In this document: piece after piece, positions 36,885 through 47,984 of the stretch
How the letters are laid out: every line of letters starts with the position of its first letter
How positions within the stretch are numbered: position 1 is the first letter of the stretch
Source of the DNA: Anaeramoeba flamelloides
Lineage: Eukaryota; Metamonada; Anaeramoebidae
DNA length: 64,000 bases
Direction of reading: 5' to 3'
Assembly: GCA_027625915.1 (NCBI GenBank)
Contig: JANTQA010000072.1
Coordinates: forward strand, 1,612,001 to 1,676,000
Program-made: the position numbers and the translations under genes
The notes under the pieces: model-generated
Seen by the model: only the letters and a program-made list of their open reading frames with translations
What the model was told of the DNA's origin: nothing
Databases searched by the model: none

Positions 36885-39800
36885 ATGTCTTCTGACGACG
36901 AACAAACAAGCACACGACTCACTAATGTTATTGATCAACTTATTCGAGAAGAAAACAGAGACAGCAGTAAGAATTCACGTTTCACAAACAAAAAGGAAAG
37001 ATACCGCCCAAGAATAAGAGGTCGCGGAAGGGTAAGAAGTCCATACGCAAGAACACCAAGATACTCAACCAGAAGGAGCTATCATGCCGGCTCAAGAAGA
37101 AGAGGAGATTATGATCGATTCATTTCTATTGCAAACAATAACGTTGTTATTAGAAAAGGTTTAACGCCAAGATCCAGATCACCAAGACGTGCAAGGACAA
37201 GCACAAGAAAAAAACTTGTCATCAAATCCTTTGGAAGAGGTAAAAGAAGAGTGGACGAAGAAAGATCTAGTGTTTGTGGTTTCTCCTTTTTTCTTTCTTT
37301 TTTGATTTATTTTTTTTTTTGGCAACCAAACAATCAACACCTTTTCGAAAATTGAATTGTTTTTGTAAGATCAAAGCACACTTACTGTCAATCCTAAAAG
37401 AAACACATTTATTTTTTCCTTTTTTTGAATGAACGTTTTAATCTAATTTTTGCAAGATTTTTTCTTTTTTGTTTTGCTTTTTTAGTTCTTAAAGTTTGGT
37501 TTTATATTTTTTTTTTTATTCGATCCAAATTAAAAAAAGAAAAAATCCAAACCTTGAAAAAAAAACAACACAATTTTAAAAATTCTTAAGATCCTTGGAA
37601 GCTTCAATATTTTTTTGAAAAATTCTTTTGTTTTTTCTCCTGTCCAAAAATTAAACTTTCTTTTATTATTTTTAATTATTTTCTTTTTCACTAATTTAAT
37701 TAATATCTTCAAATATTTTATATGAATAAACAGACAAAAAGAGGTTCTAGTTCTTTATTTCTCAAACACAACGAAAGAAACAATTTTGATCCTAACCAAC
37801 GTGGTCCTGTAAGTTTTCTTTTTAATTTCTTTTTCTTGTAAGTTTTGTCTTTAAATTGATTTTTTTTTTATTTTTCTGAAATTTTGGGCTACTGTTGAGA
37901 GAAAAATGTTTGACAGAGAAAAATAGTTGGTCAGAAATTTTAATTGGGAACATTACTGAAAATGATTTTTAATTTCAATCGTTTGTGAAATAACTATTGA
38001 AAATAACAATAATCAACTTATTAGAATAACGGTTAATGTAATTCTACTTTTTCAAAACCTTATCTCTTATAATCTAAAACAAGTTTAAAAATTAAAATTT
38101 TCAGAATTAATAGTAAACTTTACGAATACTAGGATTTTTATTAAAATAGCAAGATCTACTTTAATTGCCAACCATTCAAATGAGTATTCTACACACACCC
38201 CAGATTAATGAACTTGTAACACATTTAAACCTGGATTTATATAAAATTCACCTGGTTATCAATAGGATTTGATTTTCAATTTTACTAATGTTCCCAATTA
38301 AAAATAGTTTCCAACCATTTTTCTGTGTCAAACATTTTTCTCTCAACAGTTAATCAACTTCCATTTTTTTTTGTTACAAATCCAAGACAAATACTTTTTA
38401 CTTGGTCTATTTTATTTAAAACCTTGTCACCCTTATTTACTAGTATTTTTACGTAGTATGTTTACATAAACTCAATTATGTATCATAAATTACCAAAAAC
38501 GAACAGAGTACCCAAAAAGATGACAAAAATGAAATTTTTAGAATCACAAAAAATAAATTTTGGTATCATAATATTAAAATGATTTCAAAGAAATTGTTTT
38601 TTATCAACATTTTCCACCTGCTAAAGTCCCTTTTAGAATTATTTTTTCAAAAAATCAAGAATTATTTTATTCTTATTCTTTGAAAATCAAAAATTGGATT
38701 TTTTCTGTTGGTACCAAAACTCTATTAAAAAAAAGAAGAATTTTTTGGTTCCTTTTCAGAGATAAAATTTTATGCTGAAAAGAAAACAATACAAAATTAT
38801 CAGAATTGTCACAAATGCGATTAAAACTAAAACCTCAAGAAAAAAAACCACAAATATTAATTTTATTTACAGTCAGTTCCACTTTTAAGACACAAACTTT
38901 CAACCAAATTTAAGGCACAAAAAAAATCTCAAATTAAGGCACATTTTTTGGAATTATTTTTTTAGACAAATTATTTTACTAGAATTTGAATTTTATTTCT
39001 TTAATTTGAGATTTTTTTGTGCCTTAAATTAGGTTCAAAGTTTGTGCCTTAAAAGTGGAACTGACTGTAGTAACCATGAAATTTTTTCATATAATTTTTT
39101 AGAAAATCTATTGGTTAATTATTAAAATTTGAGAATGATGGGATTCAATTAAAAATCGAATTTAAACCAGAAATAAGTTGAGATTTATCATTAAAATCAA
39201 AAAAAGAATCATTTCATTCACATAGAATCATAAAAAGAATACTTTTCGGCTTTTTTCCAAAAGAATCAAAATTTGAACTCTGAAAATGAATTTCGGAACA
39301 GAAAATCGAAAATAGATTTTTTTGTTATATATTCAGGATCATTCATCTTTTTAGGTAATGTGTTTACAGAATAAGAATTAAGAAACAGAAATTACAGAAA
39401 ATGAATTATGGAACAGAAATTCCAAAATAAATGATTTTTTTGTTTAAATTTTCAAGATCTGTTGTCTTTTTAAGGTAATTTTTTTTCTATTCATGAAATA
39501 CAGAATAGGAAAACCAAAATAGACTTTTTTTTTTAAATTTTAGACCAAAAAATCAAAATGAAAATATATTTTAATGTGCGATTTTCACTGTGATTATTTT
39601 TAATTTTCATTATTTCTTTTTCTGAGTCTCATAATTATTACATAATTTGTTAATAAACAGATTTTTTTTCAGATTTTATAATGTATAGTAAGACTTCTTT
39701 TCTCGTTGGATATGACAAAATTATTAATTTGCTTTTCAATTTATTGTATACTAATCATTCAACTATTTTTTTAAAACAAGTCTTGAAACTCTTTTAATTA

Positions 39801-41760
39801 AACCCTTTTTCTTCTTCATTGATTTATCTGTTTCTTTTTTTGGGTGTTTTTTTAATTTCTATTATTACTTGTTAATTATTTTATTTTACTATTTTTAGTT
39901 TCGACTTTTAATTTTGTAAAAAAAAAAAAAATTTAAAATAAATTATATTTCAGAACAGAAATTACATAATATCTTTTACATAAAATAAATTCTGAAAAAT
40001 ATATTACGTAAAATAAAATCTGTAACATAAATTACAAAAAGTAAATTTCCAAAAAAAAAAATCTGAATTCTTAAAAAATGGAGGAATATCTTTTGGTTTT
40101 TTTAATAGCATTTTCTGTTTCTAATTCATATAAGCTATTTCCAAGAAAGTGGGGCAAATTTATTTTAAAATATATATAAATGTAACCAATTCTTCAAAAA
40201 AGGATTTAAATATATAAAATAATTAACCAAAAGTTATAGATTCTTGATAATAATTCAATTTGTTTCTTAGTATTGTATTACATAAATAAAATATATTAAA
40301 ATTTATGATCTCAATTTTATCTGATATTTTTTTATGGTGAAAATTGGTGTTTATTATTTTGTTTTTGATCGAAAAAATCATTTTCATAACTTGTATAATC
40401 TCAACAAAATTTACAATATAATTAAAAACATGTAACTGAGTTTTATTGTTTAAAAAATCATTTGTTCCCTTTCCATATTTCCGGTTTTTTATTGAAAACG
40501 GTCGTACATTGCTTTAACCAAAAAAAGTACTATTTTTTTTTTTCATTTTTTCGGAATATTTCAACTAACATGTTTTGAATTAAATACATAAGCGGTTGGT
40601 TCAATTGGTACAAATATTAAACTTAATTTGGTAAAGTTGATTAATGATTACCATCATTAAAAAAGATTATTTTTTATGAAATGTAAAAAAAAATGCCCCA
40701 CATTTTTGGAAATACCTTATTAAATCTAAAATAAGGGTCTTTCCTTCGAAATATTTTTTTAATCTTTCGTAATAGGAATTAAGCAAAATTGTTAACAGAA
40801 TTAATAATCAGTTCAATTATTAATTTCATTCAAGAGAAAGACGTTTTCAAAAAGTGACAAACCATAATTTTTAAAAAGTACCAATAGAACTATTTTAACG
40901 ACTTAAAGAGATCAGCTTGGTATTTCGAAATTATTGGTATTTTCTGATTAAATGAAAAAAATTTTCACTTTACAAACCTTTCGAACATTTTCTAACATTT
41001 TTAAAGTGGAAAAGCGTTGTGTTTTGGAAAATTCAAGGGATTTTTTGTAAGGTGATTTTTAAAACAATAATTTTCTTTATCGCGATCAAACAAATATCCC
41101 GATAATGTGATTTTTTGCAAATTTATGATTTTTTGAGATTATCTTGAATTTATTGCTAATATTGTGATAATACAAGCTATCATCAAAACTTCTATTGTAT
41201 TTCTTTTTAATTTGAAAATTAGAAAAAAAAAAAATTACTTTTTAACACAAGCCTATTTGAATTTTAACTGTAAATATTAATAGAATTTATTTCAAAAAAT
41301 TGAAAAAAATTTTTTTCAACAAAGATTGTTGATTGTAATGCAATTAAAAAAAAAAAAACAATTTAATTTTTATTAACCCAATTCTTTTCACTATTATAAT
41401 TTATTTTTTATTTGTTTATACAAAAATTTTTTTCATTATTTTCTAATATATATATATATCACCATTTTATAGATTTTGTTTGAAGGAAAATCATATGGTG
41501 GGAGCGATAGAGGACGAGGACGAGGACGAGGAAGGGGGTTTATTAGAGGAAGGGGAAGAGGAAGAGGATTTGTAAGAGGATTTGGAAGGGGAAGAAGATT
41601 TATAAGAGGAAGAGGGTTTGGAAGAGGATTTGGAAGAGGGTTTGGAAGAGGGTTTGGAAGAGGAAGAGGATTTGTAAGGGGAAGAGGATTTGGAAGAGGA
41701 TTTTATCATTCAAGACAAGGAGCCAGGCCATTATTCCTACAAAGAAGAAATTATAATTAA
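36885..41760 (+). CDS. Arg/Ser- and RGG-rich RNA-binding-type protein, three exons
   Basis: Exons 36885-37271, 37734-37808 and 41473-41760 are all in phase 0 (donors GTTTGT and GTAAGT; acceptors CAG and TAG), giving 249 residues. The first ATG is chosen; the open frame upstream begins only with TTG. The N terminus is acidic (MSSDDEQTSTRLTNVIDQLI), followed by an Arg-rich region with RGRGR, SPRRART and SR dipeptides (about 40-125). Exon 2 adds TKRGSSSLFLKHNERNN. Exon 3 is almost entirely RG, FGRG and RGRGF repeats ending FLQRRNYN. Such tails bind RNA and are targets of arginine methylation. The design recalls mRNA-export adaptors, but no RRM or defined domain is present, so that role is only suggested. 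Exon 3 could be a separate gene, though it lacks an ATG and the phases agree. Confidence 0.7.
37272..37733 (+). other. Intron 1 of the RGG-rich gene
   Basis: 462 nt with donor GTTTGT and acceptor AACAG; T-rich throughout. Nothing else recognised inside. Confidence 0.6.
37891..38350. mobile_element. MITE, family A, copy 2
   Basis: Ends are ACTGTTGAGAGAAAAATGTT and its exact reverse complement, extended by TTTAATTGGGAACATTA blocks. Length 460 bp, non-coding, closely similar to 12775-13239. It lies 80 bp into intron 2 of the RGG-rich gene, so it must be tolerated by splicing. The ends are better preserved than in copy 1. Confidence 0.85.
38870..39067. mobile_element. Palindromic Tc1/mariner-type MITE, family B, best copy
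   Basis: 198 bp with ends CAGTCAGTTCCACTTTTAAG and its reverse complement, flanked by TA on both sides (38868-38869 and 39068-39069). The arms continue inward through 'acacaaactttcaacc' and 'aaggcacaaaaaa'. It is intronic and non-coding, and the cleanest reference for the family. Confidence 0.88.
40150..40700. repeat. Dispersed diverged repeat, copy 2
   Basis: Related to 16600-17160 in the same orientation, sharing several 15-20 bp blocks in order. It lies in intron 2 of the RGG-rich gene. Termini not found. Confidence 0.55.
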
Positions 41761-42295
41761 ATAAATAAAAAGATCATTGTCAAAAATTCCACACTAATAT
41801 TAAATTGTTTATGATCCGAACATGCTTGTTAGCAATTACAAAAATTACAAGATTAATACCATAAACAATAAAAATTTAAAACAAAAACAAGAACAAATGA
41901 TAACCTGATTATAATTCCATTTTTTCTATTTTCAAAATGTTGAAAAATATTTATTCAATCAAAAAACAAATCATTAAATGAAGATCAAAATTTCAAATAA
42001 CATCCATGTTTTATTTTTACTATTTTTTCTTTAAAAATTACTTTTCTAACATTCATATACAGTTTAATAGTCAATTACGTTCAAGGTGGTGATTAGTAAA
42101 AATTTTGGTAATGCTATTTTTTTCTTTTTTTCTACTCTTATATAATAATTTTCTCTATAGATAGACAAATTTATTTATATACTATGAAAAAGATCAAAAA
42201 AATATCAATTGAAGAAAAATATAATTTTTTTTTCTTATTTGGGGATTTATGTATGTACAAATTAACGAATGAATGAATGAATGAATTTATAAAGG

Positions 42296-42328
<33 letters not shown>

Positions 42329-45300
42329 CCTGTACATTATTCAAAATTGGAAACTAATCAAATCCTGAAACGATTATTAAATTTTCTGAATTAAAAATTT
42401 TTTTATTTTTATTTTATTTTTTATAAATAGATTTATTAGGAGTTTACACAAGTTTATAAAATACAAACTTAACAATCAAAATTTGGAATTATTAATAAAA
42501 AAAGGAGATTAAATTAATTATAAAAACCAAGGTATATTTCATTTTTAATTGTTTATTTCTTCATTTTTATAAATCTAATATTTTTTCTATTTAATTATTT
42601 TTATTCATAATTTTTTGGTATTTTATTTTATACAACATTTATTTTTATTTTTAATATATTTACTTAAATAGAAATTTGGAATTAATCATTTATTAAGAGA
42701 TATACCAAGAAATTTGTTTTACAAAAACAAAACAAAATAAAAAATAAAAACAAAAATTAAAATAGAAAAAAAAATTGACAAAATCTCAGAATTTTATCAT
42801 TAAATGTGAAATCAAAATTTAAATCAAAAAATAAAAGAATTAAAAATTTGAGACAAGAGAAAATGTATTAAATAGTTTGTTGAATTATTTTTTATTATTA
42901 TATTTAATTTTAAACCCTATAAATTGAACAAAAAAAAAAAAAAAAACAGTACAAATATTAGAATTAACGGAATAATTTTAATATGGAATGTTCAAACGAT
43001 TCCAAAAAAAAATGAAAAAGATATGATAAAAGATAAAGAATTGTAGGTAAATTAACAGAAAAATAGCGGGAAGGGAAGAAGGAGTAAGGAAGAAATAATA
43101 AATAATACGGAATAAGGAAAATGCCGAGAGAAAAAAAAAATTGAATTATACTTTTTGAAAATTAGTATCAACTAATTTATATTTGAAAGATCATCAAATA
43201 AAAGTTTAATTAAAAATTAAATTTAAAATATTCCAAATAAAACAAAACAAAAACATAGTATAAAAAATAAATTAAAATAGTCAACTGTAAAAAAAGGGAA
43301 TATAATAGAAATTATATCAATTGAAAGAAAAGCCAAGAAAGAATGAATAACAATCTATAAGCATTAATTCAACAACAGTAATTTATTTCGTTGCGCAAAA
43401 TATTTTTTAAGGATAAAATATTAATTAAAATGTATCAAAAAGAAATTATGAAAGAATTTTATCTCTATGACAAAAATAAAAAAACTTAAGAACTTATTCG
43501 ACAAGATCTTAGAATTATTGCAAAAAATTAATTCTATTTATATGATTAAAATGCAAGAATTATTTTAGACGTAAAAATTATTGTAAATGAAAGAAATAAG
43601 GAAAGGAAAGAATAATAAAAATTCCAATGTTTAAAAGGAAAGCATATTATTTAATTACCGGGGAAAAGGATAAATTAAATGAATGAATGACAAAGGATCA
43701 ATAAATTATTAAATGCTCAAATTATAGATACACATTACTGTGCTACCAGTATTTAACCAAAATAATACATTTTTATAATATTTTTTTTTTTTTTTTACTC
43801 TTTAAAAATTATTTTTTTTTTATTTATTTTATGATTATTTAGAAGTAAATTGCATTTGACAATTTTTTCCTAATTTGTTTTTTGACAATTTTTTTTAGCT
43901 TTAAGATTTCTCTAAAATTTTGAATGAGAAGGTAAAAAGGTTTTTTTGAGTATTTTTTTTTTTGAGTTTGACAAATAACGCAAACAGTAGTTAATAAATT
44001 TTTTGTTATGTCTAATGTGAATCTTTTTATATTGAGATAAAATTTTCAACTACTTAGTTTTAACAATTCGTTTTATTTTATTTTGGTTAAAATAAACATT
44101 TTTTCACAAATTTTCACTCACTTTATAAAGTTATTGAGAGTAGTATTTTGGTTTCATCCAGTATTCAGATCAAAAAAATTTTTCGAATTTTTGGCAAGAA
44201 TAATTTTTTGTTATTTTGCTTTTTTTTGTTTTACTTTTTTAAATTTTTGTTTTTCTTTTGTTTTTCTTTTTTTTTTTTTTTTTTTTTTCTTTTTATACTT
44301 TCTTCAAATTTTTATTTTTCCGTTTCTTTTTCTTGATTTCTTTTTCTTTTTATTTGATCCTTTTTTTTTCTTTTTCCTTTTTATTTAATATTTGTTTTTC
44401 TTTATAGAAAGATAAAGTTGAAATTAATTAATTATAATTTCTAAAAAATAAAAAAAACATGAAGAAAATTGAGAATATGTAACGATATTTTAAAATATAT
44501 ATATTTATTATCAAAAAATATTTGTTCTTAAAACTTTGTTTAGTAAAATCCCCATGAAAGTTCAGTAATAAAAAATCTGTAATGTTCATTTAACAATATT
44601 GTGACTCAATTTTTTTATTTTTGACTCTATTTTTTTTTTTTAGAATTAGTAAAATATAAAGTTTTTAAATGTTTATGACAATTAAAAAGTGAATTAAGAA
44701 TAATAATTAATAAAGAGTTGTTCTTGTGTACTGATATGTATCTATATATATATATATATATATTATTGAAGAAGTGTGTATTATATCCTAGTTATCCTTC
44801 GACTTAAATCCCCTTTTAGAAATTTAAGCGTAAAATTAACGATTTCAGGATTATTAATTAATGAAAATAAATTCAAACTATCACAGTTTCAAATTAATTC
44901 ATTAAGATTTATTTTTTTTTATTTTTTTTTTGAAAAATTAATCTATTTTCATGGAAGGATATACCCATAAAAAATGATCAATATTTTCTATTATTTCTTT
45001 TTGTATATGTTTTAAACAATAGATTACATAATTAATTTAGGTTTTTATCTAATAGATATTAATATCTATTTAGGCGTTTATTAAATTTCCTGAATTTTTC
45101 GATTGTTGAACTTGATGGATAACTTACTATTGTTTTGGGTTATAAATAAAGATTTTTGATATTTTATTATTGTGAAATGTTTAGGTTGTGTGTATAGATT
45201 TTCTAGAATTCAAAAGAATAGAGTTTAATCTTTGATTTTACCCTATTCTTTTAAACCTAAAAAACTTAACAACACTTCTAGCTCTTGGAATTTAATAATT

Positions 45301-46122
45301 CGTGTATATATGTATTTTTAAATATTTCTTTTTTCAATTCAATAAAATCTTTTGAATTACAGTTAATTTTATTCTTTTTAAGTTGATTAAATTTTATTAT
45401 TTTTTTAAATAAGGAAGAGATAAATTTTTGATTTTTTTTTTTTGAATTTGATTGTTTTTTATTATCCTAAATTGTCATATTTTTAATTTTAAATATTGTT
45501 TTGTAAATGAGAATAGGTGTGTGTCTGTTTATTTTACATCTATCGGCGGTATATGAATTAATCCAAGAATTTAAATAATTTTAAATTTTTATTTCATAAT
45601 TAAAATTTTCTAATCCATATACCAATTAGCTTAATATAAAATATTTAAATATTCGAATAAGTTATTATTAAGATAAATGTTTTATTAAATAATTGTTTAG
45701 AGCTATTAAACGTCTCTTTTGATTTTTTTTAAATTATAGACTATATGTGAAATTTTATTGAAATAAATACCTAAATATTTAAATTTTATAAAATCTTTTG
45801 ATACAATTGTTTTATCTTCATTAGGTTTTAAGAAAACGATTGGATAATAATTTCAAATATAGAATTTAATCTTTGATTTAAATAATTTTTATTCTCTTTG
45901 ATAATAAACTATATTTTTCTCTATATTTATAATTTTTGGTGATACGTAATTTTGAAATGAGTTTTATTTTATTTTTCTGTTTTACTAATTTCTTCTTCTT
46001 TTACCTTTTACTAGTTGTGTATAATAAAAAACATTTTTGAGTTCTATTCCAATAAATTATTGTGAAAACTATCATTTTAAATTTTCATTTCATTTTTTAA
46101 ATATAATTAAATCCTCAATTAC

Positions 46123-46327
46123 AGTATAATATAAGCCATTTTCACTTTTAAGACAATACTCTCGATTATATTTAAGGCTTAAAAAATCTCAAATTAAAGG
46201 AATAAAATTCAAATTCAAGTTAACTAACTTGTAAAAAAAAGAAATTTCAAAAAATATGATTTAATTTGGGATTTTTTGTATCTTAAATTTAATCGAAAGT
46301 TTGTCACTTAAAAGTGAAACAGACGAT
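46123..46327. mobile_element. Palindromic MITE, family B, diverged copy
   Basis: The left arm has 'cacttttaagacaata' and 'aaaatctcaaattaaagg', and the right arm carries their inverted matches ending 'cacttaaaagtgaaac'. About 205 bp; the outermost bases are altered, so ends are approximate. Confidence 0.55.
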
Positions 46328-46669
46328 ACGATTTCAGTAATAATAGGAATTAATTATTATTAATTGTTTAGTAAAACGTAAAATTATATATTTTAAAGTT
46401 TATTTATTTTTTTTTTCCAAATTTTGAAATTATTATTTTTAGAACATCAAATCCTACCCAGTTATAAACATTTATTTGAAAGATAATAAACATATAAAAC
46501 AAAATTTCGATGTGATAATTAAAAATCTAACAAAATGAATAAAATATTCTTTAATAAGTTCCATTTCAGCTTTAATCCCAAAAGTTCCAAAGCATTTTAT
46601 ACAATAAAGAATAATGAAGTTTAATCATTAAAATTGTAAAATTTTTGATGTTTTGTCAAATTTTTCCTA

Positions 46670-47090
46670 AAAAAAATTTTTTTTTATTATCGTAGGGAAA
46701 AAAATATTATACATGAAAATAATCCCGAGCAAGATTTTTAATTCTGAATATTAGGAAAATTGAAATTTAATTTCAAATATTATCAATCAAATATTTTTTA
46801 TAAATAACCAATTTTTTTATGATTCTAGTGATAAACCTATCGAAAGTTCATTAATGTAAGGTTTCTCAAGAATAATCAAGTAATTGAATGATAGCCTAAG
46901 TATAATAACTATATTTGAAAAACGATCCAAATTTTATAGAGGTTTATAGAGTTTGTAAAATGAATATTTTTAGTCTTTATTTTTGATTGATTGAATGGTA
47001 TTTTGTACAAGTGCAATTTCATTAATCACTATTCTTATGAGTGTTTGTGTTATAATTATAAGAGTTTGATTCTTAAGATAAAGATTTGAT
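46670..47090. repeat. Dispersed repeat pair, copy 1
   Basis: Matches 54200-54610 in order and orientation; shared blocks include 'aaataacca', 'caagtg(c/t)aatttcatt' and 'agagtttg(a/g)ttctta'. Type of element unknown. Confidence 0.5.
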
Positions 47091-47863
47091 TTTAAATAAA
47101 TGAAATTAAAAAACAATATTACTAATATTCACAATTAAAAATTTTGTCCGGGATCATTTTCAGGTCCGATATTTTTTTTACTATTTTGTATACCCTCAAA
47201 AAATGGAAATCTAAAAAATAATTAAATTTTAATAACCAAAATAAATTTGACAAATGTTGAAAATTTTTTTACAAGTTATTTTTTTTAATTGAAAACTCAT
47301 AATTTTTAATTATAAATTTTCTTTCTAAGGATAATTGTTAATAAATTCTATTTCTTATAATATTTTCATAATAATACAAATAATATATTTAAAATGAAAT
47401 TAGGTTATTTGGTGTGCTATGAAATATCACGAACCTAATAGTTTTTTTTTTTATTAACACCTCTACTACTCAAAACGAAACAATAATTTTTATGATGGTT
47501 ATTAATTCAATATATAGCTTTTATCATTTCAATTAAAAAAGAGATACTAGTTACGTAAAAACATAAATAATCCCCTTAGAACATTAGGAGTAAAAAAAAA
47601 CATATCTTGTAAAAATTAATTAAAAAAAAAAAATATTTCGGTAAACAATGAAAAATTTAAGATTTTATTTATTTGTAAAATAATTCAAAAATTAGGTAAA
47701 AAAGATATAGAAAGTATTTATTGCTTCAAAAACAGGAATTTTGTACAAAAATATACATTTTTGGGGAAGACAAATAAGACATTTAGAAACATTAATAAAA
47801 TTTTTTACAAATGATTTTCTTCATTTAAACTTGAGTTGATAGGATGAAATCACACTTTAAATA

Positions 47864-47895
<32 letters not shown>

Positions 47896-47984
47896 AACAT
47901 ATTTTAATGTGTTATTTTGAAATATTAAACATAATATCTTTGAACAATTTATAAATTAAATGATCTTTGTACTTTAAAAATGGA

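Larger units (their letters stand above)
37809..41472 (+). other. 3.7-kb repeat-filled intron 2 of the RGG-rich gene
   Basis: Between donor GTAAGT and acceptor TATAG lie MITE family A copy 2 (37891-38350), a palindromic MITE (38870-39067), the dispersed repeat at 40150-40700 and a segment at 40970-41180 related to 11650-11910. (AT)n sits at about 41446-41459 just before the acceptor. No extra exon is evident. Confidence 0.6.
41761..47984. other. Gene-free spacer
   Basis: 6.2 kb with no supported gene. It contains (GAAT)n near 42268-42287, (AT)n near 42305-42329, 44744-44763 and 47863-47895, a long T tract around 44258-44290, a diverged palindromic MITE (46123-46327) and a segment at 46670-47090 related to 54200-54610. 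Open pieces here are Phe/Lys runs from homopolymers. Confidence 0.55.

Noticed and set aside
41491-41709. Ser/Pro/Lys-rich minus-strand frame
   Set aside because: Antisense of the RGG exon; purely a product of its codon repeat.
44083-44388. Phe-rich plus-strand frame
   Set aside because: Made of long T tracts with no other support.
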